64,000 bases of DNA from CAIXSC01 sp046349915 (GCA_046349915.1 JAXMBL010000003.1:2294001-2358000); one strand, 5' to 3'. Positions 18,000 to 27,498 are shown, counted from the stretch's first letter. The notes: generated by a model not told the origin, from the sequence alone. Translations and numbers: made by a program.

Positions 18000-18971
18000 A
18001 TGAACGCGGTGGCGGCCGAGATTGGTCCGGTCCCTTCTGTTTGGACTCGACGACATTTGTTGGATTTGGAGAGTCTTTCGCCGGCCGAAATCTCCTGTGT
18101 TTTGGACGTGGCGGAGCGTTTCAAGCAGATCACCAACGGTTGTCGCTCGAAGTTGGCATTGCTGGCGGGGACGACCACTTGCAACTTGTTCTTCGAGAAC
18201 TCGACGCGAACACGGACCAGTTTTTCGTTGGCGGCTCGTCGCTTGGGCGCCGACAGCGTGGAATTCGCCGCGTCCAGCAGCAGTTTGTCGAAGGGCGAGA
18301 CCTTCATCGACACGGCTCGCAATATCGAGGCGATGAATGTCGATGTGGTCGTGGTGCGGCATGCGACGCCGGGGACGCCTCATGTTCTTTCGCAGAACTT
18401 GCGATGTTCGGTGATCAACGCGGGTGATGGCGCGCACGAGCATCCCACCCAGGGATTGCTCGATATCATGACGATCCGCGAGCATCGACGCGACTTGCGA
18501 GGGCTCACCGTCGCGCTGGTGGGCGACATCGCTCACAGCCGAACGGCTCGTTCGAACATTTGGGGCCTGAAAAAACTGGGCGCTCACGTCATCGTGTGCG
18601 GACCGGCGACTTTGGTTTCGCGCGGTTGGGAGGCGTTGGGCGTCGAGGTCGCCTATAGTCTTGACGAGATCTTGCATCGCTGCGATGTGCTCAACCTGCT
18701 GCGCGTGCAATTCGAGCGCCAAACCACTCGCCCCTTCCCCTCCGTGCGAGAATACGCCTTGTTGTACGCGATGAACCGCGAGCGGATGTCGCGAGCGAAG
18801 AAAGACATCTTGATCATGGCGCCGGGGCCGATCAATCGCGGCGTGGAAATCACGCCGGATGTCGCGGACGGTCCGCAATCGGTGATTTTGGAACAAGTCA
18901 CGAATGGGCTGGCGGTGCGCATGGCCGTCCTGTGGCTCGTTTCGTCGCGGCGAGTCGAGTCGAAGTTGTAG
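18000..18971 (+). CDS. pyrB: Aspartate carbamoyltransferase catalytic chain
   Basis: Second step of pyrimidine synthesis: carbamoyl phosphate plus aspartate gives carbamoyl-aspartate. The 323 residues carry all active-site motifs: FFENSTRTRTSFSLAARRLG (carbamoyl-phosphate loop), HPTQGLLDIMTI, the aspartate-side RVQFERQ and PGPINRGVEI. AAAGG precedes the ATG. The dihydroorotase-like gene begins 19 bp after the stop. This is the layout of organisms whose ATCase forms a large complex with a dihydroorotase homologue. No pyrI regulatory chain is adjacent. Confidence 0.96.
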   Translation: MNAVAAEIGPVPSVWTRRHLLDLESLSPAEISCVLDVAERFKQITNGCRSKLALLAGTTTCNLFFENSTRTRTSFSLAARRLGADSVEFAASSSSLSKGETFIDTARNIEAMNVDVVVVRHATPGTPHVLSQNLRCSVINAGDGAHEHPTQGLLDIMTIREHRRDLRGLTVALVGDIAHSRTARSNIWGLKKLGAHVIVCGPATLVSRGWEALGVEVAYSLDEILHRCDVLNLLRVQFERQTTRPFPSVREYALLYAMNRERMSRAKKDILIMAPGPINRGVEITPDVADGPQSVILEQVTNGLAVRMAVLWLVSSRRVESKL

Positions 18972-18990
18972 GTGAAGGCTGGGGACGAAA

Positions 18991-20259
18991 ATGGGACGAT
19001 TGCTGATTCATAATGGGCGGGTGGTGGACCCCAGCCAGGGACTCGACCGAATCACTCATCTGTTGATCGAGGATGGACGCATCGCCGACATTGACGTGGA
19101 AGCGTCGGGCGATTGTCAGGTGCTGGACGCGACCGACTGTATCGTCGCGCCTGGTTTAGTGGATCCTCATGTGGAGCTACGTGAACCAGGCTGCGAAGAG
19201 GACGAGACGATTGAAACGGGGACCGCCGCGGCGCTCGCGGGCGGTTTCACATCAATCGGGTGCCTTCCCAATTCCGAACCGCCGATCGATACGCAGGCGG
19301 GCGTCGAGTTTGTCCGACAGAAGGCCGCGCGCGCTCGAAACATCAACGTCTTTGTCGTGGGATGCGTCAGCAAGAACCGCGAAGGTAAGGAACTCGCCGA
19401 GATCGGTACGCTGGTCGAAGCGGGCGCCGTGGCGTTCGGCGATGCGCCTCGTCCCATTCACAACACGGACTTGTTGCGGCGAGCGTTCGAGTACAGCTTG
19501 ATGTTTCAGAAGCCGATCTTCGATCGACCTGAAGTGCTGGAACTCGCACACGGCGGCGTGATGCACGAAGGACGCACCTCCTTGGTGCTGGGCTTGCCGG
19601 GCATTCCCGCCGAGGCCGAGGAAGTGGCGGTTAGTCGCGATTTACGGCTGGCCGAAGCGACCGGCGGCCGGTTGCACTTGATCGGCGTTTCGACCACGGG
19701 AGCGGTCGAACTGATACGGCGAGCGAAGACTCGCGGCGTCAAGGTGACGGCGTCGATTCCGATCGCCAACTTGATCTTCACCGACGAACGTTTGCGGACG
19801 TTCGACACTCATTACAAAGTGAATCCTCCCTTGCGGTCAGCCGACCATGTCGAGAGTTGTCTAGCGGGAGTCATGGATGGCACGATCGATGTGATTTCGA
19901 GCGGACATGCGCCGCGCGCGGTCGAAAAGAAAATGCGCGAGTTGGATCAGGCGCCCTTTGGGATGAGCATGTTGGAGATGACGGTCGCGCTGGTCAACAC
20001 TCACCTGATTCAACCCGGTCTGCTCGATTGGCCCGCGGTGCTATCGCGGATGACCAACAATGCGGCCCGAGTGCTAGGGGTGGCGAAAGGGACGCTACGG
20101 ATGGGCGCGGATGCGGACATCGTCGTCATCAATCCCCATGCTCGTTGGACCGTCGACCCGCTCCGCATGCGTTCCAAGAGTGTGAACACGCCCTTGGGCG
20201 GCGCCGAGTTGGTGGGGCGAGTCGAGCATGTTGTGGTCGGGGGCGAACTGCGCTTTTAA
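18991..20259 (+). CDS. pyrC': Dihydroorotase-like protein lacking metal ligands (PyrC'-type)
   Basis: A 422-residue amidohydrolase-fold protein clearly related to class I dihydroorotase along its whole length (GLVDPHVELREPG, YKVNPPLRS, GHAP, APFGMSMLE). The catalytic metal site is mostly gone. The HxH pair is H60-V-E62, the His of HCED is D178, the His of CHIST is G232, PHH is replaced by PIAN (257-260), and the Asp of DHAP is G305. An enzyme this altered is unlikely to hydrolyse dihydroorotate. The known parallel is the inactive PyrC' of Pseudomonas, needed to assemble ATCase. The gene lies directly after pyrB, which fits that role. An active dihydroorotase should exist elsewhere. Confidence 0.9.
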   Translation: MGRLLIHNGRVVDPSQGLDRITHLLIEDGRIADIDVEASGDCQVLDATDCIVAPGLVDPHVELREPGCEEDETIETGTAAALAGGFTSIGCLPNSEPPIDTQAGVEFVRQKAARARNINVFVVGCVSKNREGKELAEIGTLVEAGAVAFGDAPRPIHNTDLLRRAFEYSLMFQKPIFDRPEVLELAHGGVMHEGRTSLVLGLPGIPAEAEEVAVSRDLRLAEATGGRLHLIGVSTTGAVELIRRAKTRGVKVTASIPIANLIFTDERLRTFDTHYKVNPPLRSADHVESCLAGVMDGTIDVISSGHAPRAVEKKMRELDQAPFGMSMLEMTVALVNTHLIQPGLLDWPAVLSRMTNNAARVLGVAKGTLRMGADADIVVINPHARWTVDPLRMRSKSVNTPLGGAELVGRVEHVVVGGELRF

Positions 20260-20275
20260 TTCGGCTGCCGTAACG

Positions 20276-21082
20276 TCAACGGCGTCGTCGGCGGCGCTGG
20301 GGTTTGCGGCGCGAGTCGTTCGCAGGTCGCGATTCGAATCTGGGGAGTGGAAGTTCGGCGATCAGTCGAGCTTGAGTTGCGGCGTCGACATCCCCGCGAG
20401 CTTCGCCCCAGCCGCGGTGAATGGGCAGTCCTTGCTGGCGAGCCATGATTTCTCGGCGAGTGCGTCCAAGGGGATCTTCGGGCCACGGCCCCTGTACTTC
20501 GTGAAAGTGAAACCAGTGGGGAGCAATCTGGGCCATATACCGCCAATAGACGTAATTGTCGGTTTGCAGGAAGAAGCGACCGGCGGGAATCAGACTGCGA
20601 TGAACCAACGCGAGAAACTCGGGAGTCACCAGTCGGCGGTAGGCTCGTTCAGTGTCGTGAAACGGCTGCGGATGATAGAGATGGATCTCCGCGACCGATG
20701 CCGGCGCCACATATTGCTCGAGGAACTCAAAGGCGCCGCACACCGCGAAACGGGTGTGGTGCAGGCCTCGCTGGTTGGCTCGACGCGTGGCGTACCGAAT
20801 CACCAGTGGGAGGATGTCGAGCCCCAGCACATTGGCATCAGGATGACGCACGGCATGCGAGACTGCGAATCTGCCATTGCCGCAGCCGAGGTCCAGGACG
20901 ACGGGGGCGGAACGTCCAAACATCGCGGCCCAGTCGATGGGGCCAGGCGGCGGGAGTTTCTTGAGAGCGGTGCGAGCCCACTGCTCCGGTGGCAAAATAA
21001 CGCCCGGCAGGGGAACGCCTAACTCGGTTTCGATCGAGCCTGGGGCCAGGCCCGAAGCTTGATCGCGTGGTCGTGGTTTCAT
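20276..21082 (-). CDS. trmB: TrmB-like tRNA (guanine-N7)-methyltransferase
   Basis: SAM-dependent methyltransferase of 268 residues resembling TrmB, which makes m7G46 in tRNA. Seen: VLDLGCGNGRFAVSHAVRHP (SAM loop), VLGLDI, RAYRRLVTPEFLALVHRSL and LQTDNYVYWRYM, which match the family's C-terminal half. The family hallmark FPDPWPK is altered to YHPQPFHD, so the substrate or activity may differ. There is an Arg/Lys-rich tail (RRKPQRRRRRR). The start at 21082 lies 7 bp after the trpD stop, giving a trpD-trmB pair. A longer frame overlapping trpD was not used. Confidence 0.75.
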   Translation of the reverse strand: MKPRPRDQASGLAPGSIETELGVPLPGVILPPEQWARTALKKLPPPGPIDWAAMFGRSAPVVLDLGCGNGRFAVSHAVRHPDANVLGLDILPLVIRYATRRANQRGLHHTRFAVCGAFEFLEQYVAPASVAEIHLYHPQPFHDTERAYRRLVTPEFLALVHRSLIPAGRFFLQTDNYVYWRYMAQIAPHWFHFHEVQGPWPEDPLGRTRREIMARQQGLPIHRGWGEARGDVDAATQARLIAELPLPRFESRPANDSRRKPQRRRRRR

Positions 21083-21089
21083 AAGGCGT

Positions 21090-22109
21090 TCAATGCGAAT
21101 GGCTGAGAGCGACGAAGCGGTCGAGTAGGCGTTGGGCAGCGCCCGAGTCAATGGCCGCGGACGCCAGGCTGGCGCACTCCGATAGACTGGGCGATTGTCC
21201 GGCGGTCCACAGTGCGGCGGCCGCATTGAGAACCACTAGGTCTCGCGGAACCCCGTGGTCGCCTGCGAGTACTCGAGTGATCAGGGCAGCGCTTGCTTCG
21301 GGGCCGTCCACGCGAGCCAAGCTTAAGTCGGCCGTTCGTTGAAGTCCAAAATCCTCGGGCGACCACTGCTCGACTCGTTCTTCCGCGGAGGACACGATTA
21401 AAACTCGCGTCTGCGTGGCGAGGGTGACTTCGTCGAGTCCGTCATCGCCCGAAACGACGACCCCTAGGCGACCGCCGAGTCGACGGAGGGCGGCCGCTAT
21501 TTTGTCGTGAATTTCGCGACGTCCCACGCCCAGCAGTTGATAGGGTGCGCTCGCTGGATTACACAACGGTCCCAGGAGATTGAAGATCGTGGGAACTCCC
21601 AGTTGTCGACGAACCGCGGCGACATGCTTCATGGCGGGATGTAATAGCGGCGCGAAGCAGAAGCAGATGCCGACCTCGTCCAGGCACCGCTCGACAACCA
21701 ACACCGGGGCGTCGATGCGCACGCCCAGGGCGGCGAGAACATCGGCGGAGCCTGTTTTGCTGGTGATGCTGCGGTTGCCGTGCTTGGCGACCGGTACGCC
21801 GCAGGCCGCGGTGACTAACGCGGCGGCCGTACTGACGTTAAATGTGCCCGAGGCGTCGCCGCCCGTGCCGCAGGTGTCGAGCAATCCGGTGCGGGCGCTT
21901 TGGATCGGAGTCATATGACGTCGCATGGCGAGCGCCGCGCCCGCAATCTCGTCCACGGTTTCTCCGTTAGCGCGCAACCCCAGCAGTAATTCGGCGATTT
22001 GGGCGTCGGCTACTTCCCCTTTCATGCACGCATCGATGGCGGTGGACATCTGCTCGATCGTCAGGTGTTCGCCAGCCGCGATCCGTGTGAGGATTTCGTG
22101 AAAAGTCAT
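21090..22109 (-). CDS. trpD: Anthranilate phosphoribosyltransferase
   Basis: Second step of tryptophan synthesis, joining anthranilate to PRPP. The 339-residue length is normal. DTCGTGGDASGTFNVST is the glycine-rich phosphoribosyl-binding loop. AKHGNRSITSKTGSADVLAALG and FCFAPLLHPAMKHVAAVRR are further family signatures. The ATG at 22109 is the first in frame. It precedes the TrmB-like gene with a 7-bp gap. No other trp gene is in the window, so the pathway genes seem scattered. Confidence 0.96.
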   Translation of the reverse strand: MTFHEILTRIAAGEHLTIEQMSTAIDACMKGEVADAQIAELLLGLRANGETVDEIAGAALAMRRHMTPIQSARTGLLDTCGTGGDASGTFNVSTAAALVTAACGVPVAKHGNRSITSKTGSADVLAALGVRIDAPVLVVERCLDEVGICFCFAPLLHPAMKHVAAVRRQLGVPTIFNLLGPLCNPASAPYQLLGVGRREIHDKIAAALRRLGGRLGVVVSGDDGLDEVTLATQTRVLIVSSAEERVEQWSPEDFGLQRTADLSLARVDGPEASAALITRVLAGDHGVPRDLVVLNAAAALWTAGQSPSLSECASLASAAIDSGAAQRLLDRFVALSHSH

Positions 22110-22255
22110 CGCCTGTTTCCCTGCATGATGCCTACTGAAATGAAACGAATTCCGCTGGCCGCCGGGTTTTTCGCCGGAGGCAGCGCCGCGGCCGCGGAAT
22201 GCGTCTCATAATCTCGGGGGACTCGCCCTGGCGATCACGGTACTCGAAAACTACA

Positions 22256-23206
22256 ATGGCGCGTATGGCCAGGAAGGTAATCATCGACTGTGATCCAGGA
22301 ATCGACGACGCCGTCGCACTCACGCTTGCGCTGTTCGATCCTCGGCTTGAGGTAGTCGCGGTCACTCCGACCGCCGGCAGCGTGTCGGCCGAGCAAGCGG
22401 GACGCAACGTTCAAGCGGTCATCGAACAGCTTGACCCGCCGCGCTTTCCGCGAGTGGGCACGGCAGTGCCGCCCGAGTCTTCACCGGGGCTGGACGGTCG
22501 CGCGCTGCACGGCGAGGACGGCTTGGCGAACGCCGCTTACCCGGTTTCACGCCTGCATCATCAGCATTCGTCGGACAAGATTATTTGCGACGAGGTGCGA
22601 GGGGCGCCGGGATTGGTGACCATTCTCTGCCTCGGACCTTTGACGAATGTCGCCCGAGCCTTCCAGCGTGATCCGGGCTTGGCGCCACTGGTCGGCAGCT
22701 TAGTGGTGGCCGGCGGAAGCGTGGCCGTGGGAGGGGATGCCACGGCGGCTGCGGAATTCAACATGTATTTTGATCCCGAGAGCGCGCGGCAGGTCTATCG
22801 AGCACCTATCACGAAGACCATTGTCCCGCTCGACGTCACTCGACAGCTCGCGTTCAACCTCAGTCTTTTGCAGGCGTTGCCTCGCGATTTTACTCGCGCC
22901 GGTCAATTCCTGCGGAGAATCTTGCCATTCTACTTCCGCTCGCACCACCAGCATTTGGGCCGCGAGTCGATTCAGTTGCAAGCGGTTGTGGCTTGGCTGG
23001 CGCTCGTTCAACCCGAGCTCTTCAAAATGGCCGACATGGAAGGCGATGTGGAAACTCGGGGCGAAATCACGCTCGGGGCTACGGTTTTCGAGCGTCGGCG
23101 AGCAGCCGCGGCTCGTTCGAACCTGGAAGTAGCACAGGAGGCTGTTCCTGGGGACGTGATGGAGGCGGTCACGCGAGCGCTGGAGTTGGCGGGACAAGCT
23201 ACCTAA
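22256..23206 (+). CDS. Inosine/uridine-preferring nucleoside hydrolase family protein
   Basis: Splits ribonucleosides into base and ribose in purine/pyrimidine salvage. DCDPGIDDAVAL near the N-terminus is the calcium-binding DxDxxxDD motif. LGPLTNVARAF and EFNMYFDPESAR are further family signatures, and VPLDVTRQL carries the last metal-site Asp. Length is 316 residues, as usual. The start at 22256 was chosen because the family motif begins within 15 residues; an ATG at 22265 is equally possible. Base preference cannot be told from sequence. Confidence 0.9.
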   Translation: MARMARKVIIDCDPGIDDAVALTLALFDPRLEVVAVTPTAGSVSAEQAGRNVQAVIEQLDPPRFPRVGTAVPPESSPGLDGRALHGEDGLANAAYPVSRLHHQHSSDKIICDEVRGAPGLVTILCLGPLTNVARAFQRDPGLAPLVGSLVVAGGSVAVGGDATAAAEFNMYFDPESARQVYRAPITKTIVPLDVTRQLAFNLSLLQALPRDFTRAGQFLRRILPFYFRSHHQHLGRESIQLQAVVAWLALVQPELFKMADMEGDVETRGEITLGATVFERRRAAAARSNLEVAQEAVPGDVMEAVTRALELAGQAT

Positions 23207-23313
23207 GTCGGCTGGGGCGGCGGACGTGAGGCGAGGGCGCCTATTCTTTCGGTTCGTGTCGGGAGTTATGCTAGGGGTCTTTCCTTTTCTCGCCGAGCGA
23301 GTGGTGTCGCCGC

Positions 23314-25614
23314 ATGGGTCATCGAGCCGCACTGGGGTTGGTCTTACTTTGGGGCTGGGGCGTCTCGTGCGCCCTCGTGGCCAGTTCTTCCGCCCGGGCG
23401 GATGATCGCTCGAACTCGACCTTGGCGACGATCGACCAAGTCCGTGTTGGAATCGGTGGTCACTACAAGGCGGGCAGCTGGACTCCGGTCGCCATTCAAC
23501 TGACTGCCCCTCCAGGGCCGCTCGCGGCAGCGGTGGAGATTGAGGCGGTCGACAGCGATGGCGTCCCGGTCGTTTTTCGTCAAGCGGACGCGGCGAACTC
23601 GCCCGAAGTGCCCGCCGATGGGCGACTCGTCGTCACCCGCTATGCTCGTTTCGGACGGCTGCGCGGCGAGCTGGTCGTGACGCTGCGCGAGGGGGACCGA
23701 GTGATCGCCAAGCGTCGGTTCGGCGCTGACGAGATGGCGAAGTGTTGGCCTCCTAGTCAGTCGTTGTTGGTCGAACTGGGACCCTCGTGGAACGCCGCCG
23801 AGGGGTTGCGTGGCTTCGATCAGGATCCTCAGCAGGTCACGATTGCCACGGTCAAGGACGCTAACGAATTGCCCGAAGAATGGTTCGGCTGGGAGGGGGT
23901 GGACGCCGTCGTGCTCTCGACCACCGACCCCGCGTTCATCGAGCAATTGGGGGATAGGCAATTCAGATCGCTGGATCGCTGGCTTCGCTTGGGTGGGCGC
24001 TTGCTCTGGTGCGTGGGATCGCGCGGGGAGTTGGTTTTTGGACCGGAGAGCCGCTTTGCGACGTGGTCTCCTGGGAAGTTCGTCGAGGTTGGCGCGTTGC
24101 GACGTGCTTCCGCCTTTGAAACGTACGCGGGAACTCCCCAGCGATTGGAATTAGAGGATGCCAGCCGGAAGCCAGTGACGCTCGACACCACGCTGCTCGA
24201 TGACGTCCGCGGTCGCATCGAGTCGCCCGAAGGCGGTCTGTCGGCCGGCGATCGACCGCTCATCGTTCGTTATTCGTTGGGGTTGGGGCAAGCGACTTTG
24301 GTCACGGTCGACATGGATCGGCCTCCCATGGTGAATTGGGCGGCTCGTTCCCGCGTGGTGGCTCGCATCCTGCAGCGTGGTCGGGATCGCTTGCCGGAAA
24401 CGAACAAGGAACAAGTGGGTCAGGTGACTCACTTTGGTTTCGACGATCTGGCGGGTCAGTTGCGCGGGGCGCTCGACCAATATTCGGGCGCCACGCTGGT
24501 GGCGTTCTCGTGGGTGGCTTCGTTGGTCGTGGTCTATCTGCTCTTATTGGGACCTGGCGATTATTTCCTGTTGAGATATCTCGGGAAGCCGCATTGGACA
24601 TGGGGCTCGTTGGCGTTGCTGCTTGTCGCATTCGCCGCGCTCAGTTCGTGGCTTTCCGCGAGTTGGAAGGAGCCGCGACTGCGAGTGAACCATGCCCAAG
24701 TTGTTGATTTCGACGTTGAAGGGCAGTTTGCGCGGGGAACCTCCTGGGTCAATGTTTACAGTCCTGCCAGCGATCGCTTTGATTTGACGCTGAAAACAGC
24801 GGGGGCGACGATGGCTAGCCAGCGTTTGGATTCGTCCAAGCTGGATGCGGGCCCAGCCAGCGGCGGAGAATCGATGGCGTTATTGGCTTGGCAGGGATTG
24901 CCCGGCAAAGGGATGGGGGGACTTTCGGCGACGACGTTGTCGACCATGGTGGACGATGCTTACCACGTGGCCGTGCAAGATTCAGGCAGCGCCGTGGGAG
25001 GATTGCCGATTCCCGTATCGGGGACCAAGAGTCTGGTGGGACGCTGGTGGCAAGAGACTCGGCTCGATGTCGAAGGGAACCGTTTGTCCGCGGTCTCTTT
25101 TGAAGAGCAGTTGCAGGGCGAGTGCGTCTACTCGTTGGATCAGCCGCTGAAAGATTGGTATCTGGTTTACGGCAATTGGCTGTACCGCGGCGATCGGGCG
25201 TTGGAGCCGGGCGATGTCATTTCTTTGACGGACTTCCCGGTCACTCGCTATCTCGATTGGCACCTCACTCGCCGCAAGGTTACCTCCGAACACAAGGACG
25301 TATCGACGCCTTGGGATCGAGCGGAATTAGATGTGCCGCGCATCGTCGAGATGTTGATGTTTTACGAGGCGGCAGGCGGCCAGAATTACACTCGACTACA
25401 AAACCGCTATCAGGGGTTCGTGGACTTGAGCGAGCAGTTGCGGTTAGGGCGAGCTGTATTGGTGGGCCGTTGCGACAAGCCGCTGGCGCTCTTGGAACGA
25501 GACGGAAAATCGCTCGACGGAGATACGGAATCGAGTTGGACCTTTGTGCGAGTCGTTTATCCGGTGAAGATTCGCAAGGCAGTTCCGGGCGGTAATCGCG
25601 TGATGGGCCGGTGA
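23314..25614 (+). CDS. Large exported/membrane protein of unknown function, 766 aa
   Basis: Signal peptide at 1-30 (ALGLVLLWGWGVSCALVASS), then a beta-rich extracytoplasmic region to about 400. Two membrane helices follow (about 395-415, FSWVASLVVVYLLLLGPGDY, and 430-450, GSLALLLVAFAALSSWL), then a second soluble domain to the end. The RYSLGLGQATLVTVDMDRPP segment resembles planctomycete proteins with a GATase-like or von Willebrand-type periplasmic domain, but I could not identify a family. The ABC ATPase gene follows 97 bp downstream, so a role beside a transporter is possible. Function unknown. Confidence 0.8.
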   Translation: MGHRAALGLVLLWGWGVSCALVASSSARADDRSNSTLATIDQVRVGIGGHYKAGSWTPVAIQLTAPPGPLAAAVEIEAVDSDGVPVVFRQADAANSPEVPADGRLVVTRYARFGRLRGELVVTLREGDRVIAKRRFGADEMAKCWPPSQSLLVELGPSWNAAEGLRGFDQDPQQVTIATVKDANELPEEWFGWEGVDAVVLSTTDPAFIEQLGDRQFRSLDRWLRLGGRLLWCVGSRGELVFGPESRFATWSPGKFVEVGALRRASAFETYAGTPQRLELEDASRKPVTLDTTLLDDVRGRIESPEGGLSAGDRPLIVRYSLGLGQATLVTVDMDRPPMVNWAARSRVVARILQRGRDRLPETNKEQVGQVTHFGFDDLAGQLRGALDQYSGATLVAFSWVASLVVVYLLLLGPGDYFLLRYLGKPHWTWGSLALLLVAFAALSSWLSASWKEPRLRVNHAQVVDFDVEGQFARGTSWVNVYSPASDRFDLTLKTAGATMASQRLDSSKLDAGPASGGESMALLAWQGLPGKGMGGLSATTLSTMVDDAYHVAVQDSGSAVGGLPIPVSGTKSLVGRWWQETRLDVEGNRLSAVSFEEQLQGECVYSLDQPLKDWYLVYGNWLYRGDRALEPGDVISLTDFPVTRYLDWHLTRRKVTSEHKDVSTPWDRAELDVPRIVEMLMFYEAAGGQNYTRLQNRYQGFVDLSEQLRLGRAVLVGRCDKPLALLERDGKSLDGDTESSWTFVRVVYPVKIRKAVPGGNRVMGR

Positions 25615-25711
25615 CGGCGTGTCCGCGGGAGGCGGATACGACGAAGCCAGGCGGCTAAACTAGGCGACTGAACCAGGCGACGAGCAAAGCGACGCACGAT
25701 TCGAGACAGCA

Positions 25712-26644
25712 ATGATCAAGACTATCGACTTGACCAAGAAGTACGGCGAAATGTACGCCATCCGGTCCATCAATTTGGATTTGGCGGCGGGTGACTTGTT
25801 TGGCTTCATCGGTCCGAATGGCGCGGGCAAAACCACCACCATGCGCATTCTCGCAACGTTGCTCAACCCAACCTGGGGCGAAGCCTACGTCTGCGACCAG
25901 CCCGTGCTCACTCACCCGAAAGAAATCCGACGACTTGTCGGTTACATGCCCGACTTTTTTGGCGTGTACGACGACATGAAGGTGATCGAGTACCTGGAGT
26001 TCTTCGCGGCGGCTTATCGAATTCGTGGTCCCGAGCGACGCAAGGTCTGCGATGAAAAGCTCCAACTCGTCGACCTCGACTTTAAACGCGACGCCTACGC
26101 CAACACGTTATCGCGCGGTCAAACGCAACGTCTGGGACTCGCTCGAGTGCTGCTCCATGATCCCCAGGTGTTGTTGTTGGATGAACCGTTGAGCGGACTC
26201 GATCCGCGGGCGCGTATCGAGATGCGAGCAGTGCTCCGTCGCTTGGGACAACAGGGAAAGACGATTATGGTCTCAAGCCATATTCTTCCTGAGTTGGCCG
26301 ATATCTGCAACAAAGTCGGCATCATTGATCGCGGGGTCATGAGCGTCAATGCGACGGTCAGCGATGTGATGAAGCAAGTGCGTCAGCGCATCGTGCTGCA
26401 CATCGAAGTCGCTCGTGATCCCGATGCGGCGGCCAAACGATTGACTGGCCACGATCTCGTGGAAAATGTGGTCGTGGAAAATGGACGCATTCTGGTGACG
26501 CTGAAGCCCGACGCGGGCGACTACAGCGACCTGTCGCAACTGTTGGTGGAAGCGGGGCACAAGTTGCGACTATTCCGCGAGGAAGAGTTCAACTTGGAAA
26601 ACGCCTTTATGGCGCTCACCAAGGGATTGGGCTCGAAGATCTAG
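25712..26644 (+). CDS. ABC transporter ATP-binding protein
   Basis: A 310-residue ATPase that powers an unknown ABC transporter. Walker A is GPNGAGKT (34-41) and the signature is LSRGQTQRLGLAR. Walker B is VLLLDEPLSGLDP and the switch His is in SSHILPELADICNKVG. The C-terminal 80 residues follow the usual CcmA/DrrA-like extension. Its membrane partner is not adjacent; the upstream 766-residue protein has only two clear helices. A CACCCA/TGGGTG hairpin at 26670-26685 lies 26 bp after the stop. Confidence 0.92.
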   Translation: MIKTIDLTKKYGEMYAIRSINLDLAAGDLFGFIGPNGAGKTTTMRILATLLNPTWGEAYVCDQPVLTHPKEIRRLVGYMPDFFGVYDDMKVIEYLEFFAAAYRIRGPERRKVCDEKLQLVDLDFKRDAYANTLSRGQTQRLGLARVLLHDPQVLLLDEPLSGLDPRARIEMRAVLRRLGQQGKTIMVSSHILPELADICNKVGIIDRGVMSVNATVSDVMKQVRQRIVLHIEVARDPDAAAKRLTGHDLVENVVVENGRILVTLKPDAGDYSDLSQLLVEAGHKLRLFREEEFNLENAFMALTKGLGSKI

Positions 26645-26697
26645 CAGCCGGACGAAAAAACTACCATCGCACCCACTCCTGGGTGGGCCGGACGCGA

Positions 26698-27021
26698 TCA
26701 AGGTTTCCCATCCAGAGGGCAGACGCACGTCGCCTGATGACAGCCGGGACAGCCGCGAGCGTACTTGCGTTCGATGGCTTCCGTCAGATCGACCCCCGCC
26801 AGGTTGGCGAGCGTGGTCAGCCAGGCGAGCGCATCCGCGAACTCGCCAAGACGCTCCTCGTGCGTGCCGCCGCGCAGGGATTCAGCCAGTTCGCCGACTT
26901 CCGCGGTAAACCACAGGAATGTTCCGTCGATTCCGCGAGTCTGGTCTTTGTGAAAGTAAAGCTGGCGGATTACTTGCTGGAGTTCCGCCAGTGTCAAGGA
27001 GGATGTCGACGGTGGTGTCAT
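26698..27021 (-). CDS. MazG-like nucleotide pyrophosphohydrolase
   Basis: A 107-residue all-alpha NTP pyrophosphatase of the MazG-like superfamily, which removes aberrant or excess NTPs. FTAEVGELAESLRGG and LGEFADALAWLTTLANLAG supply the metal-binding ExxE and ExxD pairs. The end is cysteine-rich (KYARGCPGCHQATCVCP), which may bind zinc and is not a core feature of MazG. It converges with the ABC ATPase gene (53-bp gap) and is divergent from the Rieske gene. Confidence 0.82.
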   Translation of the reverse strand: MTPPSTSSLTLAELQQVIRQLYFHKDQTRGIDGTFLWFTAEVGELAESLRGGTHEERLGEFADALAWLTTLANLAGVDLTEAIERKYARGCPGCHQATCVCPLDGKP

Positions 27022-27159
27022 GCGGGTGCGACCCAGGAAAGTGGACTTGGCGATCGCTCCCGCGGGCTGGCCTGCCGGGGCGAGGCCGTTAGAATGCGAG
27101 TCGGGCGACGTTATGTCAACGTCTCCCGCGGAATCACGATTTGCGGGGAGGTGCAGCAG

Positions 27160-27498
27160 GTGTCGGATTTCACCACGGTCGCCAAGGTTGGAGATATTCC
27201 CCCGGGCGAAGGCCGGGCCTATCCGGTGAGGGATCGGATGGTGGCTGTCTTCAATGAAGGCGGAACTTATTCAGCGATTGACGATTTCTGCCCTCACATG
27301 GGAGCGTCGCTCGCGGGCGGTTACGTCGAGAATGGCAAGGTCGCCTGTCCCTGGCACGCCTGGCGGTTTTGCGTCAAGGATGGAACATGGTGCGATAACC
27401 CTCGGATCAAGATCGACGCCTTCGAATTGCGAATCGAAGGGGACGAGATTCAAGTGCTCGTGCCCGAGAAAAAAACGCCCGCTAGCCCGAATTCGTGA
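27160..27498 (+). CDS. Rieske 2Fe-2S protein (small ferredoxin/NirD type)
   Basis: A 112-residue soluble Rieske protein, probably an electron carrier. The cluster motifs CPHMGA and CPWHAWRF give the two Cys and two His ligands. The frame is open far upstream, but the GTG at 27160 gives a protein starting MSDFTTVAKVGDIPPGEG, with an ideal GGGGAGG site about 8 bases before it. That start fits the family length. The stop overlaps the GTG of the next gene by 4 bases (GTGA), so the two are co-translated. Its oxidase or reductase partner is unknown. Confidence 0.85.
   Translation: MSDFTTVAKVGDIPPGEGRAYPVRDRMVAVFNEGGTYSAIDDFCPHMGASLAGGYVENGKVACPWHAWRFCVKDGTWCDNPRIKIDAFELRIEGDEIQVLVPEKKTPASPNS

Noticed and set aside
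20228..21022. 264-codon plus-strand frame
   Set aside because: It is antisense to the TrmB-like gene and has no family features.
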